Below are positions 1 through 7,465 of a stretch of DNA of 42,305 nucleotides, one piece after another (positions within the stretch are counted from its first letter, which is position 1; each line of letters begins with the position of its first letter). The notes under the pieces were generated by a model. The model was not told the DNA's origin. It saw nothing but the letters and a program-made list of their open reading frames with translations, and searched no databases. The position numbers and the translations under genes are program-made. This stretch comes from Reyranella massiliensis 521 (GTDB lineage: Bacteria > Pseudomonadota > Alphaproteobacteria > Reyranellales > Reyranellaceae). Location of the stretch: assembly GCA_945860205.1 (NCBI GenBank), contig CAMARK010000036.1, positions 1 through 42,305 on the forward strand, read 5' to 3'.

Positions 1-635
1 CGATCGCCTATCGTGACGGATCCCTCGGCCACATAGAGCGCGCGTTCGGCATGCTCGGGCGAGACGGCGATCTTCGCTCCTGCCGACAACTCGCCACCGA
101 CATAGAAGATCGGCGAGAAGTGCGTGGTCGGCGCGGTGCGCCCGGCATAGGTGCCGACGATCAGACGGAGCGCCGCGCCCTGCTCCTGCCACGCTGGCAG
201 TCGCGCCGCCTCGACATGCTCGAAAGCCGGCGCCGTCTCTTCGTGCGTCTTGGGCAGCGCCACCCAGGTCTGGACGCCATGCATGCGAAAGCCCGTCCGG
301 CGCATTTCCGGTTCCGTACGCTCGCTATGAACGATGCCGCGGCCGGCCGTCATCCAGTTGACGTCGCCGGGCTTGATCGCCTGCGCGAAGCCCAGCCCGT
401 CGCGATGGAATATCCCGCCGTCAAACAGGTAGGTCACGGTGGCGAGGCCGATATGCGGATGCGGCCGCACCTCCATGCCGCCACCCGGCGGCACGTCCAT
501 CGGGCCAAAATGATCGAGGAAGATGAACGGACCTACCATGCGACGCTTCACGCTGGGCAGCACGCGCCGCACGGCAAAGCCACCCCCCAAATCGTGGGCG
601 CGCCCCTGAATCAGAAGTTCGATCGGATCGGCCAA
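1..635 (-). CDS. Pirin family protein (3' end outside window)
   Basis: This is a cupin-fold pirin, truncated by the left window edge. The reverse-strand translation carries the classic pirin signatures MVGPFIFLDHFGP, RPHPHIGLATVTYLF, PGDVNWMTAGRGIVHSERT and GFRMHGVQTWVALP, with the metal-binding His residues of the HPHIGL and GIVHSE motifs. Family members bind iron; some act as quercetin dioxygenases and others as redox-sensing co-regulators, and the sequence does not tell which this is. The TTG at 633-635 is chosen because an AAGGGAG ribosome site sits 6 bases before it. An in-frame ATG at 669-671 is possible but lies only 2 bases from the divergent gene's ATG. Function is known by family only. 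Confidence 0.85.
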   Translation of the reverse strand, partial: MADPIELLIQGRAHDLGGGFAVRRVLPSVKRRMVGPFIFLDHFGPMDVPPGGGMEVRPHPHIGLATVTYLFDGGIFHRDGLGFAQAIKPGDVNWMTAGRGIVHSERTEPEMRRTGFRMHGVQTWVALPKTHEETAPAFEHVEAARLPAWQEQGAALRLIVGTYAGRTAPTTHFSPIFYVGGELSAGAKIAVSPEHAERALYVAEGSVTIGD

Positions 636-673
636 CTTGTTCTCCCTTACCACCTGTGCTGCAACGGCCATCC

Positions 674-2134
674 ATGACCGTTCCCGCCCGCGACCTCTCG
701 CCGTTCTTCGCACCCCGCAGCATCGCCGTCGTCGGCGCGGGCGAGCGTGCTACGTCATCTGGCGGCGCCATCATGCAGATGTTGCGCCACGCCGGATATG
801 GCGGTCGCGTGGTGCCGGTCAATCTCAAGGGCGGCACGATCTTCGGTTACGAGGCGGTGACCTCGATCGGCGCAATCGACCCGCCGGTCGACCTTGCCGT
901 CATCGTCATCCGGCCCGACGCGATCCTCGACGCGGTGCGCGAAGCGGCGGATCGCGGCATTCGCAACCTCCTCATCCTGCCCGGCGGCTTTGCCGAAGCA
1001 GGCCCGGTCGGCGAAGCGCGCAACGACGCTCTGCTGAAGCTCGCGGCCGACCGCGGCCTCACCATCGCGGGGCCCAATTGCGCCGGCGTTGTCCATCTCG
1101 ATCCGGCCTGGCGCTTCGCGGCGACCTTCCTGCGCGACCTGCCGCCCGGCGCCGTTGCCGGCTCGGGCAATGGCCTGGCCTTCATCTCGCAGTCCGGGGC
1201 GCTTGCCGAGGAGTTCATCGACAAGGCCAATGCCCGCGGCCTGCCGCTGATGTCCGTGGTCTCGGTCGGCAATGCCGTCCACCTCGGCGTCGAGGACTAC
1301 CTCGGCTGGCTGGGTGATCGTCCGGAAATTGGCGCGGCCCTGCTTTATGTCGAATCGATCGAAGATCATGAGCGCTTCCGCGAGGTCGCCCGTGCCGTGG
1401 CAGCGACCAAGCCGGTGATCGCCCTGTTCGGCGGCCGGACCGAGATCGGCGGGCGGGCGGCTTCGGCACATACCGGCGCCGTCGCCAACGACGATACCGC
1501 CATCGACGCCTTCTGCGCTTCCTGCGGCATCGTCCGGGTGAAAAGCCTGCGCCGGCTGCTACTGGCCGCCAAGGCGTTCGGCCGCTTCCCCCAGGGCCTG
1601 GGCAAGCGGGCGCTGATCCTGTCCAATTCGGGCGGTCCCGGGGTGCTCTGCGCCGACCGGGCCGTCCTCGAGGGGCTGGATCTCGGCACCCTGCCGACCG
1701 CCATGGCCGAGGTCCTGCGCCAGCAGCTGCCGTCCGAAGCCTCGGTCGCCAATCCGATCGACCTGCTGGCCGATGCCCGGGAGGATCGCTTCGGGCTTGC
1801 CGTCGAGGCAGCCACGGACCATGCCGCCCACGCCTACGACATGGTGCTGATGATCCACGTCGTGCCGTTCATGGTCGACGCCGCTCCGGTCATCGCCCGG
1901 CTGGCGGACCTCGCCGCAACCTCCCGGTTGCCTCTGCTCCACAGCATGATGGGCACCCTGCCGGACAAGGCTGGCTGGTTCGCCGCCATGGAGCGCGCGG
2001 GCGTTCCCATGTTCAACGATGTCGAGGAGATGGCCGAGGCCGCCGGCCTGCTGGCGAGCTATCCAGCCCTGCGGAAGTCGGCCCAGCGAAAGGTTCCATC
2101 CCCTGTGACCTTTCGTGACAGACGTCGTTCTTGA
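674..2134 (+). CDS. Acyl-CoA synthetase (NDP-forming) alpha-type subunit, CoA-binding
   Basis: The 486-aa protein matches the alpha half of ADP-forming acyl-CoA synthetases. It has an N-terminal CoA-binding Rossmann domain (FAPRSIAVVGAGE, residues 12-24; ILPGGFAEAG near 101-110) followed by succinyl-CoA-ligase-like domains (IAGPNCAGV, SQSGALAEEF, SNSGGPGVL). The presumed phospho-histidine is H266 in SAHTGAV. The ATP-grasp (beta) domain found in about 700-aa fused homologues is absent and no beta gene is adjacent, so a partner elsewhere would be needed for acyl-CoA/acyl-phosphate chemistry. The ATG at 674 is preferred; an in-frame GTG at 656 has no ribosome site. It is divergent from the pirin gene. 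Confidence 0.8.
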   Translation: MTVPARDLSPFFAPRSIAVVGAGERATSSGGAIMQMLRHAGYGGRVVPVNLKGGTIFGYEAVTSIGAIDPPVDLAVIVIRPDAILDAVREAADRGIRNLLILPGGFAEAGPVGEARNDALLKLAADRGLTIAGPNCAGVVHLDPAWRFAATFLRDLPPGAVAGSGNGLAFISQSGALAEEFIDKANARGLPLMSVVSVGNAVHLGVEDYLGWLGDRPEIGAALLYVESIEDHERFREVARAVAATKPVIALFGGRTEIGGRAASAHTGAVANDDTAIDAFCASCGIVRVKSLRRLLLAAKAFGRFPQGLGKRALILSNSGGPGVLCADRAVLEGLDLGTLPTAMAEVLRQQLPSEASVANPIDLLADAREDRFGLAVEAATDHAAHAYDMVLMIHVVPFMVDAAPVIARLADLAATSRLPLLHSMMGTLPDKAGWFAAMERAGVPMFNDVEEMAEAAGLLASYPALRKSAQRKVPSPVTFRDRRRS

Positions 2135-2149
2135 GGCATAAAGTCGTTA

Positions 2150-2155
2150 TATAAT
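2150..2155 (+). promoter_or_regulatory. Candidate -10 box of the M23 peptidase gene
   Basis: A perfect TATAAT lies in an unusually AT-rich patch directly after the preceding stop codon. No convincing -35 element is at the right distance; the sequence 17 bases upstream is poor. If used, it gives a leader of roughly 175 bases containing three hairpins. Confidence 0.3.
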
Positions 2156-2180
2156 AAGTAGTTACCTACATTGCGCGAGT

Positions 2181-2201
2181 GTTGCATTTTTGCAACTTTT
2201 T
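2181..2201 (+). terminator. Rho-independent terminator or attenuator hairpin
   Basis: A perfect 6-bp inverted repeat GTTGCA / TGCAAC with a TTTT loop is followed directly by five T residues. It lies 46 bases after the acyl-CoA synthetase stop codon, so it can end that transcript. If the TATAAT at 2150 is a real promoter, it would instead sit in the M23 leader. The stem is short and AT-rich. Confidence 0.5.
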
Positions 2202-2234
2202 GTTGGACTTGTGGATAGTCCGTAGCCAGTATCG

Positions 2235-2280
2235 CCCCGCGGAGGCATCGCGGGGGGCATCGACCTGGGGGAGGTCGATG
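2235..2280 (+). promoter_or_regulatory. Two tandem leader hairpins upstream of the M23 peptidase
   Basis: CCCCGCG (2235-2241) pairs perfectly with CGCGGGG (2249-2255) around a 7-base loop. Three bases later CATCGACCT (2258-2266) pairs perfectly with AGGTCGATG (2272-2280) around GGGGG. Neither has a T tract, so they look like leader RNA structure rather than terminators. I recognise no riboswitch class. Confidence 0.45.
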
Positions 2281-2336
2281 AATTCGTTGATTGGCCTCTA
2301 CGACAGTTTGTTTAGTTAATGGATCGGGAGAGGCCT

Positions 2337-3743
2337 ATGGCGTCCACGACTACGCGCGATGAGCGCGGCCAGCGCTGGCGAACCGTTCGCACCCTTGTGA
2401 CCGCCACTCTCGCCGTTTCAACGTTTCAGCTTTTCTGCGCCGCCGGGGCGATCGCCCAGGTCAAGGCGCCCAGCAAGAACCAGCTCAAGGCGCCGGCCAA
2501 GGCCGCCCCCAACGAAGACGTCCAGCCCTTTGCGATCGGCAGCGACGGCTTCGTCGTCGAGCAGCTCGTCAACCTCAAGGTCGACCCCACCGACGCGCGC
2601 GCCGCATCGGACGCTGTCAGCAAGGCGTTGAGCCAGTTGAACACCAAGGAAGCCAGTTCCGGCCGGGCCATCCTGGCCTCCCAGGGCGCCAACCAGCCCA
2701 AGCGCCTGGTGGCTCTGCAGCTCTTTTCCGCAAGCTCCCTTGCCGTGGAACTGGAGCGGACGGCCGACGGCTCCTTCGGCTTCAAGCTCGCCCCTGGGGC
2801 CACCGAGAACGACGACCAACGGGTCTCCACCGTCCCCAGCACGACTGCGGCTGCCGGCCCCGGCGCCCGCTCGGTCGTTGCCGGATCGGTCACCGTGGTC
2901 AAAGCCAGCAGCGCGACCTTGGTTACCAGCCTGGCGCCGGCTGGCACCAGTTCGGCGACGCTCAAGGAACTGACCCAGGCTCTGGCAGGTTTCGCGCCTC
3001 CCACCGAGAAGGTGGAAGTTCTCCAGGGCCGCACCGTCGATGGTGCTCCGCGCATCCTCCTCGCCAGCCTCGGCGACGGACAGAACAAGCAATCCTTCTG
3101 GTGGTTCGCCCCGCCGAATGAGCCGGAAGGCTGGTTCGACGAACAGGGCCGGCGGCTGGGTGGCACGGCACTCACCGATCCGCGGCCCGGCGCCCGGATC
3201 TCCTCGCCCTTCGGCACCCGCCGCTACTACGGTCGCAAGAGCGGCGGCGGCTTCCACAACGGTATCGATTTCGAAGGCAAGACCGGCGATCCGATCCTCG
3301 CGGCGGCCGACGGCGTGATCAACCACCAGGGCTGGTACTTCAATTACGGCCGCACCGTAAAAGTCAGCCACGCCGACAATTTCGAGTCGCTCTACGCCCA
3401 CATGTCGCGGTTCGCCGACGGCATGGGTCCCGGTACTCGCGTCCGCAAGGGCGACCTGATCGGCTATGTCGGCTCGACCGGCCGGTCGACCGGCGCGCAC
3501 CTGCATTTTTCGGTGATCGTGAACGGCCAGTTCGTCGATCCGGCGCCCTATATCTCCGATAAGGGCGGCGCCATTACGCTGAGCGGCGAGGCTTTGGTCT
3601 CCTACCGCCAGTGGCAGCAGGAAGTCCGCGCAGCCAGCAGCCGCGGCAAATCGCGGTCCTTCGGCGATTGGTTCCGTGGCTCGCAGGATTCCGAGCCCTG
3701 GTCGAAGAACCCGTTCGGCGCCCAGGGCGCGGATCGCCTCTAG
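2337..3743 (+). CDS. Secreted M23 family peptidoglycan endopeptidase
   Basis: The 468-aa protein has an N-terminal hydrophobic export segment ending AGAIA|QV, a long low-complexity and unassigned middle part, and a C-terminal LytM/M23 zinc peptidase domain. The domain shows the zinc ligands of HxxxD (H307, D311 in FHNGIDFEG) and of HxH (H388, H390 in GAHLHFSV), so it should be catalytically active in cutting peptidoglycan cross-links in the periplasm. The start at 2337 is chosen over the ATG at 2319 because GGGAGAGG sits just before it. The gene stands alone, with a structured leader upstream. The specific substrate bond and any role in division are not visible. Confidence 0.88.
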   Translation: MASTTTRDERGQRWRTVRTLVTATLAVSTFQLFCAAGAIAQVKAPSKNQLKAPAKAAPNEDVQPFAIGSDGFVVEQLVNLKVDPTDARAASDAVSKALSQLNTKEASSGRAILASQGANQPKRLVALQLFSASSLAVELERTADGSFGFKLAPGATENDDQRVSTVPSTTAAAGPGARSVVAGSVTVVKASSATLVTSLAPAGTSSATLKELTQALAGFAPPTEKVEVLQGRTVDGAPRILLASLGDGQNKQSFWWFAPPNEPEGWFDEQGRRLGGTALTDPRPGARISSPFGTRRYYGRKSGGGFHNGIDFEGKTGDPILAAADGVINHQGWYFNYGRTVKVSHADNFESLYAHMSRFADGMGPGTRVRKGDLIGYVGSTGRSTGAHLHFSVIVNGQFVDPAPYISDKGGAITLSGEALVSYRQWQQEVRAASSRGKSRSFGDWFRGSQDSEPWSKNPFGAQGADRL

Positions 3744-3754
3744 TCACCGCCCGT

Positions 3755-3790
3755 CAGAGTTTCCCGACCCGGCAGAGTGTCCCGAGCCGG
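3755..3790. repeat. 18-bp tandem duplication after the M23 gene
   Basis: Two adjacent 18-base units beginning CAGAGT (3755-3772 and 3773-3790) match at 16 of 18 positions. They lie 11 bases beyond the M23 stop codon in non-coding DNA. No function is evident. Confidence 0.6.
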
Positions 3791-3903
3791 CGGGGCGGCG
3801 TTGCGCTGACGCGCTTGATCGCCTACGAATCGCCCTATCGCCCGTGAACGGTCACGCAAGTCGGCCGGCCGGGAGTTCAGAGGCAACCACGAGGGAAGAC
3901 CAG

Positions 3904-4929
3904 ATGTTGAATAAATTTTTGGCCGCCGGCGTCGCCGCGGTCACGCTGGCTGGTGTCGCCACAGCGGCATACGCCGGCAAGGAACTCGACGCCATCAAGG
4001 CGCGCGGCCAGCTCATCTGCGGCGTCAGCACGGGCGTCGCGGGCTTTGCGTCTGCCGACAGCCAGGGCAAGTGGACCGGAATCGACGTCGATGTCTGCCG
4101 CGCCGTCGCCGCGGCGCTCTTCGGCGATGCCGACAAGGTGAAGTACGTCCCCACCACGGCCCAGCAGCGCTTCACGGCGCTGCAGTCGGGCGAGGTCGAT
4201 CTGCTCGCGCGCACCACGACCTACACGCTGACGCGCGACACCGCGCTCGGCTTCGACTTCACTGGCGTCAACTACTATGACGGCCAGGGCTTCATGGTGA
4301 ACAAGAAGCTCGGCGTGAAGAGCGCCAAGGAGCTGAATGGAGCCACGGTCTGCGTGCAGCCGGGCACCACCACCGAGCTCAACCTCGCCGACTATTTCCG
4401 CGCCAACAAGATGAGCTTCAAGCCGGTCGTCATCGAGAAGATCGAGGAAGTGCGCGCCGCCTTCTTCGCCGGCCGTTGCGACGTGTTCACGACGGACGCC
4501 TCGGGCCTTTACGCGACCCGCGCCGCCAACGCACCGACGCCGGATGACTACATCATCCTGCCGGAGATCATCTCGAAGGAGCCGCTGGGACCGGTGGTGC
4601 GCCATGGTGACAACCAGTTCGCCGACATCGTGCGCTGGTCGCTGTTCGCCATGATCGAGGCCGAGGAGTACGGCATCACGTCGAAGAACATCGACGAGAT
4701 GATGAAAAGCGACAATCCCACGATCAAGCGCATCCTCGGCGTGACGCCGGGCATGGGCAAGGCTCTCGGCGTCGACGAGAAGTGGGTCTACAACATCATC
4801 AAGCAGGTCGGTAACTACGGCGAGAGCTTCGACCGCAACGTCGGCATGGGCTCGCCGCTGAAGATCGCCCGTGGCCAGAACGAGCTGTGGACCAAGGGCG
4901 GCCTGCAGTACGCCCCACCGATCCGCTGA
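3904..4929 (+). CDS. aapJ: Amino-acid ABC transporter substrate-binding protein, copy 1 (AapJ/BztA type)
   Basis: A 341-aa periplasmic binding protein of the general L-amino-acid (Aap/Bzt) family. A signal peptide (residues 1 to about 24, cleaved after AAYA) is followed by a family-3 solute-binding fold beginning GKELDAIKARG and ending GGLQYAPPIR. The ligand-contact loop GVSTGVAGF resembles ordinary AapJ, but the second loop reads LLARTTTYTLTRD where family members usually have an RNTTWT-like sequence. A GAGGGAAG ribosome site precedes the ATG. It is the first gene of the transporter cluster and is followed by a strong terminator. It is about 87% identical to the next gene by hand alignment. 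Confidence 0.9.
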   Translation: MLNKFLAAGVAAVTLAGVATAAYAGKELDAIKARGQLICGVSTGVAGFASADSQGKWTGIDVDVCRAVAAALFGDADKVKYVPTTAQQRFTALQSGEVDLLARTTTYTLTRDTALGFDFTGVNYYDGQGFMVNKKLGVKSAKELNGATVCVQPGTTTELNLADYFRANKMSFKPVVIEKIEEVRAAFFAGRCDVFTTDASGLYATRAANAPTPDDYIILPEIISKEPLGPVVRHGDNQFADIVRWSLFAMIEAEEYGITSKNIDEMMKSDNPTIKRILGVTPGMGKALGVDEKWVYNIIKQVGNYGESFDRNVGMGSPLKIARGQNELWTKGGLQYAPPIR

Positions 4930-4961
4930 TCCGCCTGCGATAAAGACCGGACTACCGATAG

Positions 4962-4990
4962 CCGCCGCCCTGAAAGGGGCGGCGGTTTTC
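4962..4990 (+). terminator. Strong Rho-independent terminator between the two aapJ copies
   Basis: CCGCCGCCC (4962-4970) pairs perfectly with GGGCGGCGG (4977-4985) around TGAAAG, followed by TTTTC. The GC-rich 9-bp stem and T run make this the clearest terminator in the window. It should separate copy 1, expressed as a short transcript, from copy 2 and the permease genes, or allow partial read-through. Confidence 0.8.
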
Positions 4991-5060
4991 ATTTGGCCTG
5001 TTGCTTGCAAGGGCGCCGGGGAGGACACTCCCGCTAGGGGAAACGAACAGGGGCAAAAAA

Positions 5061-6098
5061 ATGCACAATGTCACCAAGGCGGTAACCGCCGGATTTTTCG
5101 CAATCGCGCTCGGCGTCGCGGGCACGGCACAGGCCGGCAAGGAACTCGATGCCATCAAGGCGCGAGGCAGCCTCATCTGTGGAGTCGGAATAGGCACGGC
5201 CGGCTTCATGTTGTCCAACAGCCAGGGCAAGTGGGTGGGCCTGAACGTCGATGTCTGCCGCGCGGTTGCCGCAGCCATCTTCGGCGATGCCGACAAGGTG
5301 AAATATGTGCCACTGACCTCGCAGCAGCGCTTCACGGCGCTCCAGTCGGGCGAAGTCGACCTTCTGTCCAACAACACCACCGTTACGCTGACGCGCGACA
5401 CCGCGCTCGGCTTCGACTTTACCGGCGTCACCTACTATGACGGCCAGGGCTTCATGGTGAACAAGAAGCTCGGCGTGAAGAGCGCCAAGGAGCTGAACGG
5501 CGCCACGATCTGCGTCGCCCCGGGCACCACCACCGAACTCAATCTTGCCGACTACTTCCGCGCCAACAAGATGAACTTCAAGCCGGTGGTCATCGAGAAG
5601 GTCGACGAAGTTCGCGCCGCGTTCTTCTCCGGCCGCTGCGATGTCTACACCACGGATAATTCGAGCCTCTACGCCACGCGGGCAGCGAATGTACCGCCGC
5701 CGCTGACGGTGGATGATTTCATCATCCTCCCCGAAGTCATCTCCAAAGAGCCGCTGGGACCGGTGGTGCGCCACGGCGACAGCCAGTTCGCCGACATCGT
5801 GCGCTGGTCGCTGTTCGCCATGGTCGAGGCCGAGGAATACGGCATCACCTCCGCGAACGTCGATGAGATGATGAAAAGCGACAATCCGACGATCAAGCGC
5901 ATCCTCGGCGTGACGCCGGGCATGGGCAAGGCTCTCGGCGTCGACGAGAAGTGGGTCTACAACATCATCAAGCAGGTCGGTAACTACGGCGAGAGCTTCG
6001 AGCGCAACGTCGGCATGGGATCGATCCTCAAGATCGCCCGTGGCCAGAACGAACTGTGGACCAAGGGCGGCCTGCAGTACGCCCCGCCGATCCGTTGA
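5061..6098 (+). CDS. aapJ: Amino-acid ABC transporter substrate-binding protein, copy 2 (AapJ/BztA type)
   Basis: A 345-aa paralogue of the preceding gene with its own signal peptide (residues 1 to about 24, cleaved after TAQA). The C-terminal part is almost identical to copy 1, but the N-lobe loops that touch ligand in this family differ: GVGIGTAGFMLSNSQGK replaces GVSTGVAGFASADSQGK, and LLSNNTTVT replaces LLARTTTYT. There is also a 3-residue insertion (PPLTVDD). A different amino-acid preference delivered to the same AapQMP permease is a reasonable inference. The ATG at 5061 follows an AGGGG ribosome site; no stop blocks a longer start from 5001, but the signal peptide supports 5061. Confidence 0.9.
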   Translation: MHNVTKAVTAGFFAIALGVAGTAQAGKELDAIKARGSLICGVGIGTAGFMLSNSQGKWVGLNVDVCRAVAAAIFGDADKVKYVPLTSQQRFTALQSGEVDLLSNNTTVTLTRDTALGFDFTGVTYYDGQGFMVNKKLGVKSAKELNGATICVAPGTTTELNLADYFRANKMNFKPVVIEKVDEVRAAFFSGRCDVYTTDNSSLYATRAANVPPPLTVDDFIILPEVISKEPLGPVVRHGDSQFADIVRWSLFAMVEAEEYGITSANVDEMMKSDNPTIKRILGVTPGMGKALGVDEKWVYNIIKQVGNYGESFERNVGMGSILKIARGQNELWTKGGLQYAPPIR

Positions 6099-6113
6099 TC
6101 CGCACCTGAAGCA

Positions 6114-6153
6114 GATCGTCCGCTCCGCAAGAACCGGGCCATGGCGGACGATC
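6114..6153 (+). repeat. 10-bp inverted repeat between aapJ copy 2 and aapQ
   Basis: GATCGTCCGC (6114-6123) and GCGGACGATC (6144-6153) are perfect inverted repeats with a 20-base spacer. There is no T tract. A hairpin after a binding-protein gene often stabilises the upstream message and sets binding-protein excess over permease; that role is inference here. Confidence 0.5.
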
Positions 6154-6272
6154 GCTTCATCCGGCGGCTGTGTTCGTTTGGCCGGTTGCAAGCCCCGAAT
6201 TCCCTCTTACACTGGCTCGAACTTGGACCGAATCGCATGCGGATAAACCGCAGCAAGCAGGGGGACTAGCGT

Positions 6273-7463
6273 ATGGCAGTCGCGGCACTCGGCTCCGCGC
6301 CTCGCGTGAAGGTGGCGCCTTGGAATGATCCGGTCATCCGCGGCTGGGTCTTTCAGGTCGTGGTCGTCGGTCTCGTCGCCGGACTCGCCTGGTATCTCGT
6401 CAGCAACACCATCGAGAACCTTGCCCGCCAGAAGATCGCCAGCGGGTTCGACTATCTCGGACGCGAAGCTGGCTTCGAAATCGGCGACTCGATGATCGAG
6501 TACTCGCCGGCAAGCACCTATGCCCGGGCGATCTGGGTCGGCATTCTCAACACGCTGCGCGTCGCCGTCCTCGGCATCATCCTCAGCACCATCCTGGGCA
6601 CGATGGTCGGCGTCGGCCGCCTGTCGCCCAACTGGCTGCTCGCCAAGATCTGCGAATGGTACGTCGAGGCGTTTCGCAACGTGCCCCTGCTGCTGTGGCT
6701 GTTCCTGTTCTACAAGCTGATCAGCGAAGCCTTCCCCGGCCCCAAGCAAGCGATCAGTGCGCTGTGGGGCTCGCTGTTCCTCAGCAACCGCGGCCTCTAC
6801 TTCCCGGTGCCGATGGCAGACCCCATCCACAAATGGATGGGGGTCGCGCTGGTGGTCGGCATCGTCGGCGCCGTCATGCTGCATCGCTGGGCGAAGAAGC
6901 GCCAGGAGGCGACCGGCCAGCCCTTCCCCTCGATCATGGCCGGCCTCGGCGTCGCATTAGGCCTGCCGTTGCTGGTATGGCTCGCCGCCGGCGCACCCAG
7001 CGCCATGAGCTGGCCCGCGCTCAAGGGCTTCAATTTTGAAGGCGGCACGGTGATCCAGCCGGAATTCACCGCGCTGCTGGTCGGACTGGTGCTCTACACG
7101 TCGGCATTCGTGGCCGAGATCGTACGCTCGGGTATCCTGGCGTTGCACAAGGGCCAGAGCGAGGCCGCGGCGGCGATCGGCCTGTCGCGTGGCCAGTCGA
7201 TGCGGCTGGTGCTGCTGCCGCAGGCGCTGCGCGTGATCGTACCGCCGATGACCAGCCAGTATCTCAACATCACCAAGAACAGCTCGCTGGCCATCGCCAT
7301 CGGCTATCCCGACCTGGTGGCCTCGATCAACGTCACGATCAACCAGACTGGCCAGGCGATCGAGAACATCCTCCTCATCATGGCCGCCTACCTGTCGGTC
7401 AGCCTGTCGATCTCCGCGTTCATGAACTGGTACAACAAACGCATCGCCCTGACGGAGCGCTGA
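6273..7463 (+). CDS. aapQ: Amino-acid ABC transporter permease AapQ-type
   Basis: A 396-aa inner-membrane permease of the His/Glu/Gln family. It has an N-terminal membrane helix near residues 24-45, then the conserved permease block starting ILNTLRVAVLGIILSTILGT. There is a long insertion in the middle, typical of AapQ/BztB. The EAA coupling loop that docks the ATPase is seen as SEAAAAIGLSRGQSMRLVLLPQALR. The next gene starts 2 bases after the stop, and AapM is its expected heterodimer partner. The ligand would be polar or general L-amino acids, by family. Confidence 0.92.
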   Translation: MAVAALGSAPRVKVAPWNDPVIRGWVFQVVVVGLVAGLAWYLVSNTIENLARQKIASGFDYLGREAGFEIGDSMIEYSPASTYARAIWVGILNTLRVAVLGIILSTILGTMVGVGRLSPNWLLAKICEWYVEAFRNVPLLLWLFLFYKLISEAFPGPKQAISALWGSLFLSNRGLYFPVPMADPIHKWMGVALVVGIVGAVMLHRWAKKRQEATGQPFPSIMAGLGVALGLPLLVWLAAGAPSAMSWPALKGFNFEGGTVIQPEFTALLVGLVLYTSAFVAEIVRSGILALHKGQSEAAAAIGLSRGQSMRLVLLPQALRVIVPPMTSQYLNITKNSSLAIAIGYPDLVASINVTINQTGQAIENILLIMAAYLSVSLSISAFMNWYNKRIALTER

Positions 7464-7465
7464 GC

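Noticed and set aside
51-677. 208-codon plus-strand open frame at the left edge
   Set aside because: It is the antisense of the pirin gene, whose reverse-strand translation has clear family motifs.
3611-3904. Open frames running from the M23 tail into the aapJ leader
   Set aside because: They are out of frame with both conserved genes, and the aapJ signal peptide and ribosome site fix its start at 3904.
6114-6153. Inverted repeat considered as a terminator
   Set aside because: The 20-base loop and lack of a T tract argue against it, and the downstream permease genes need read-through.
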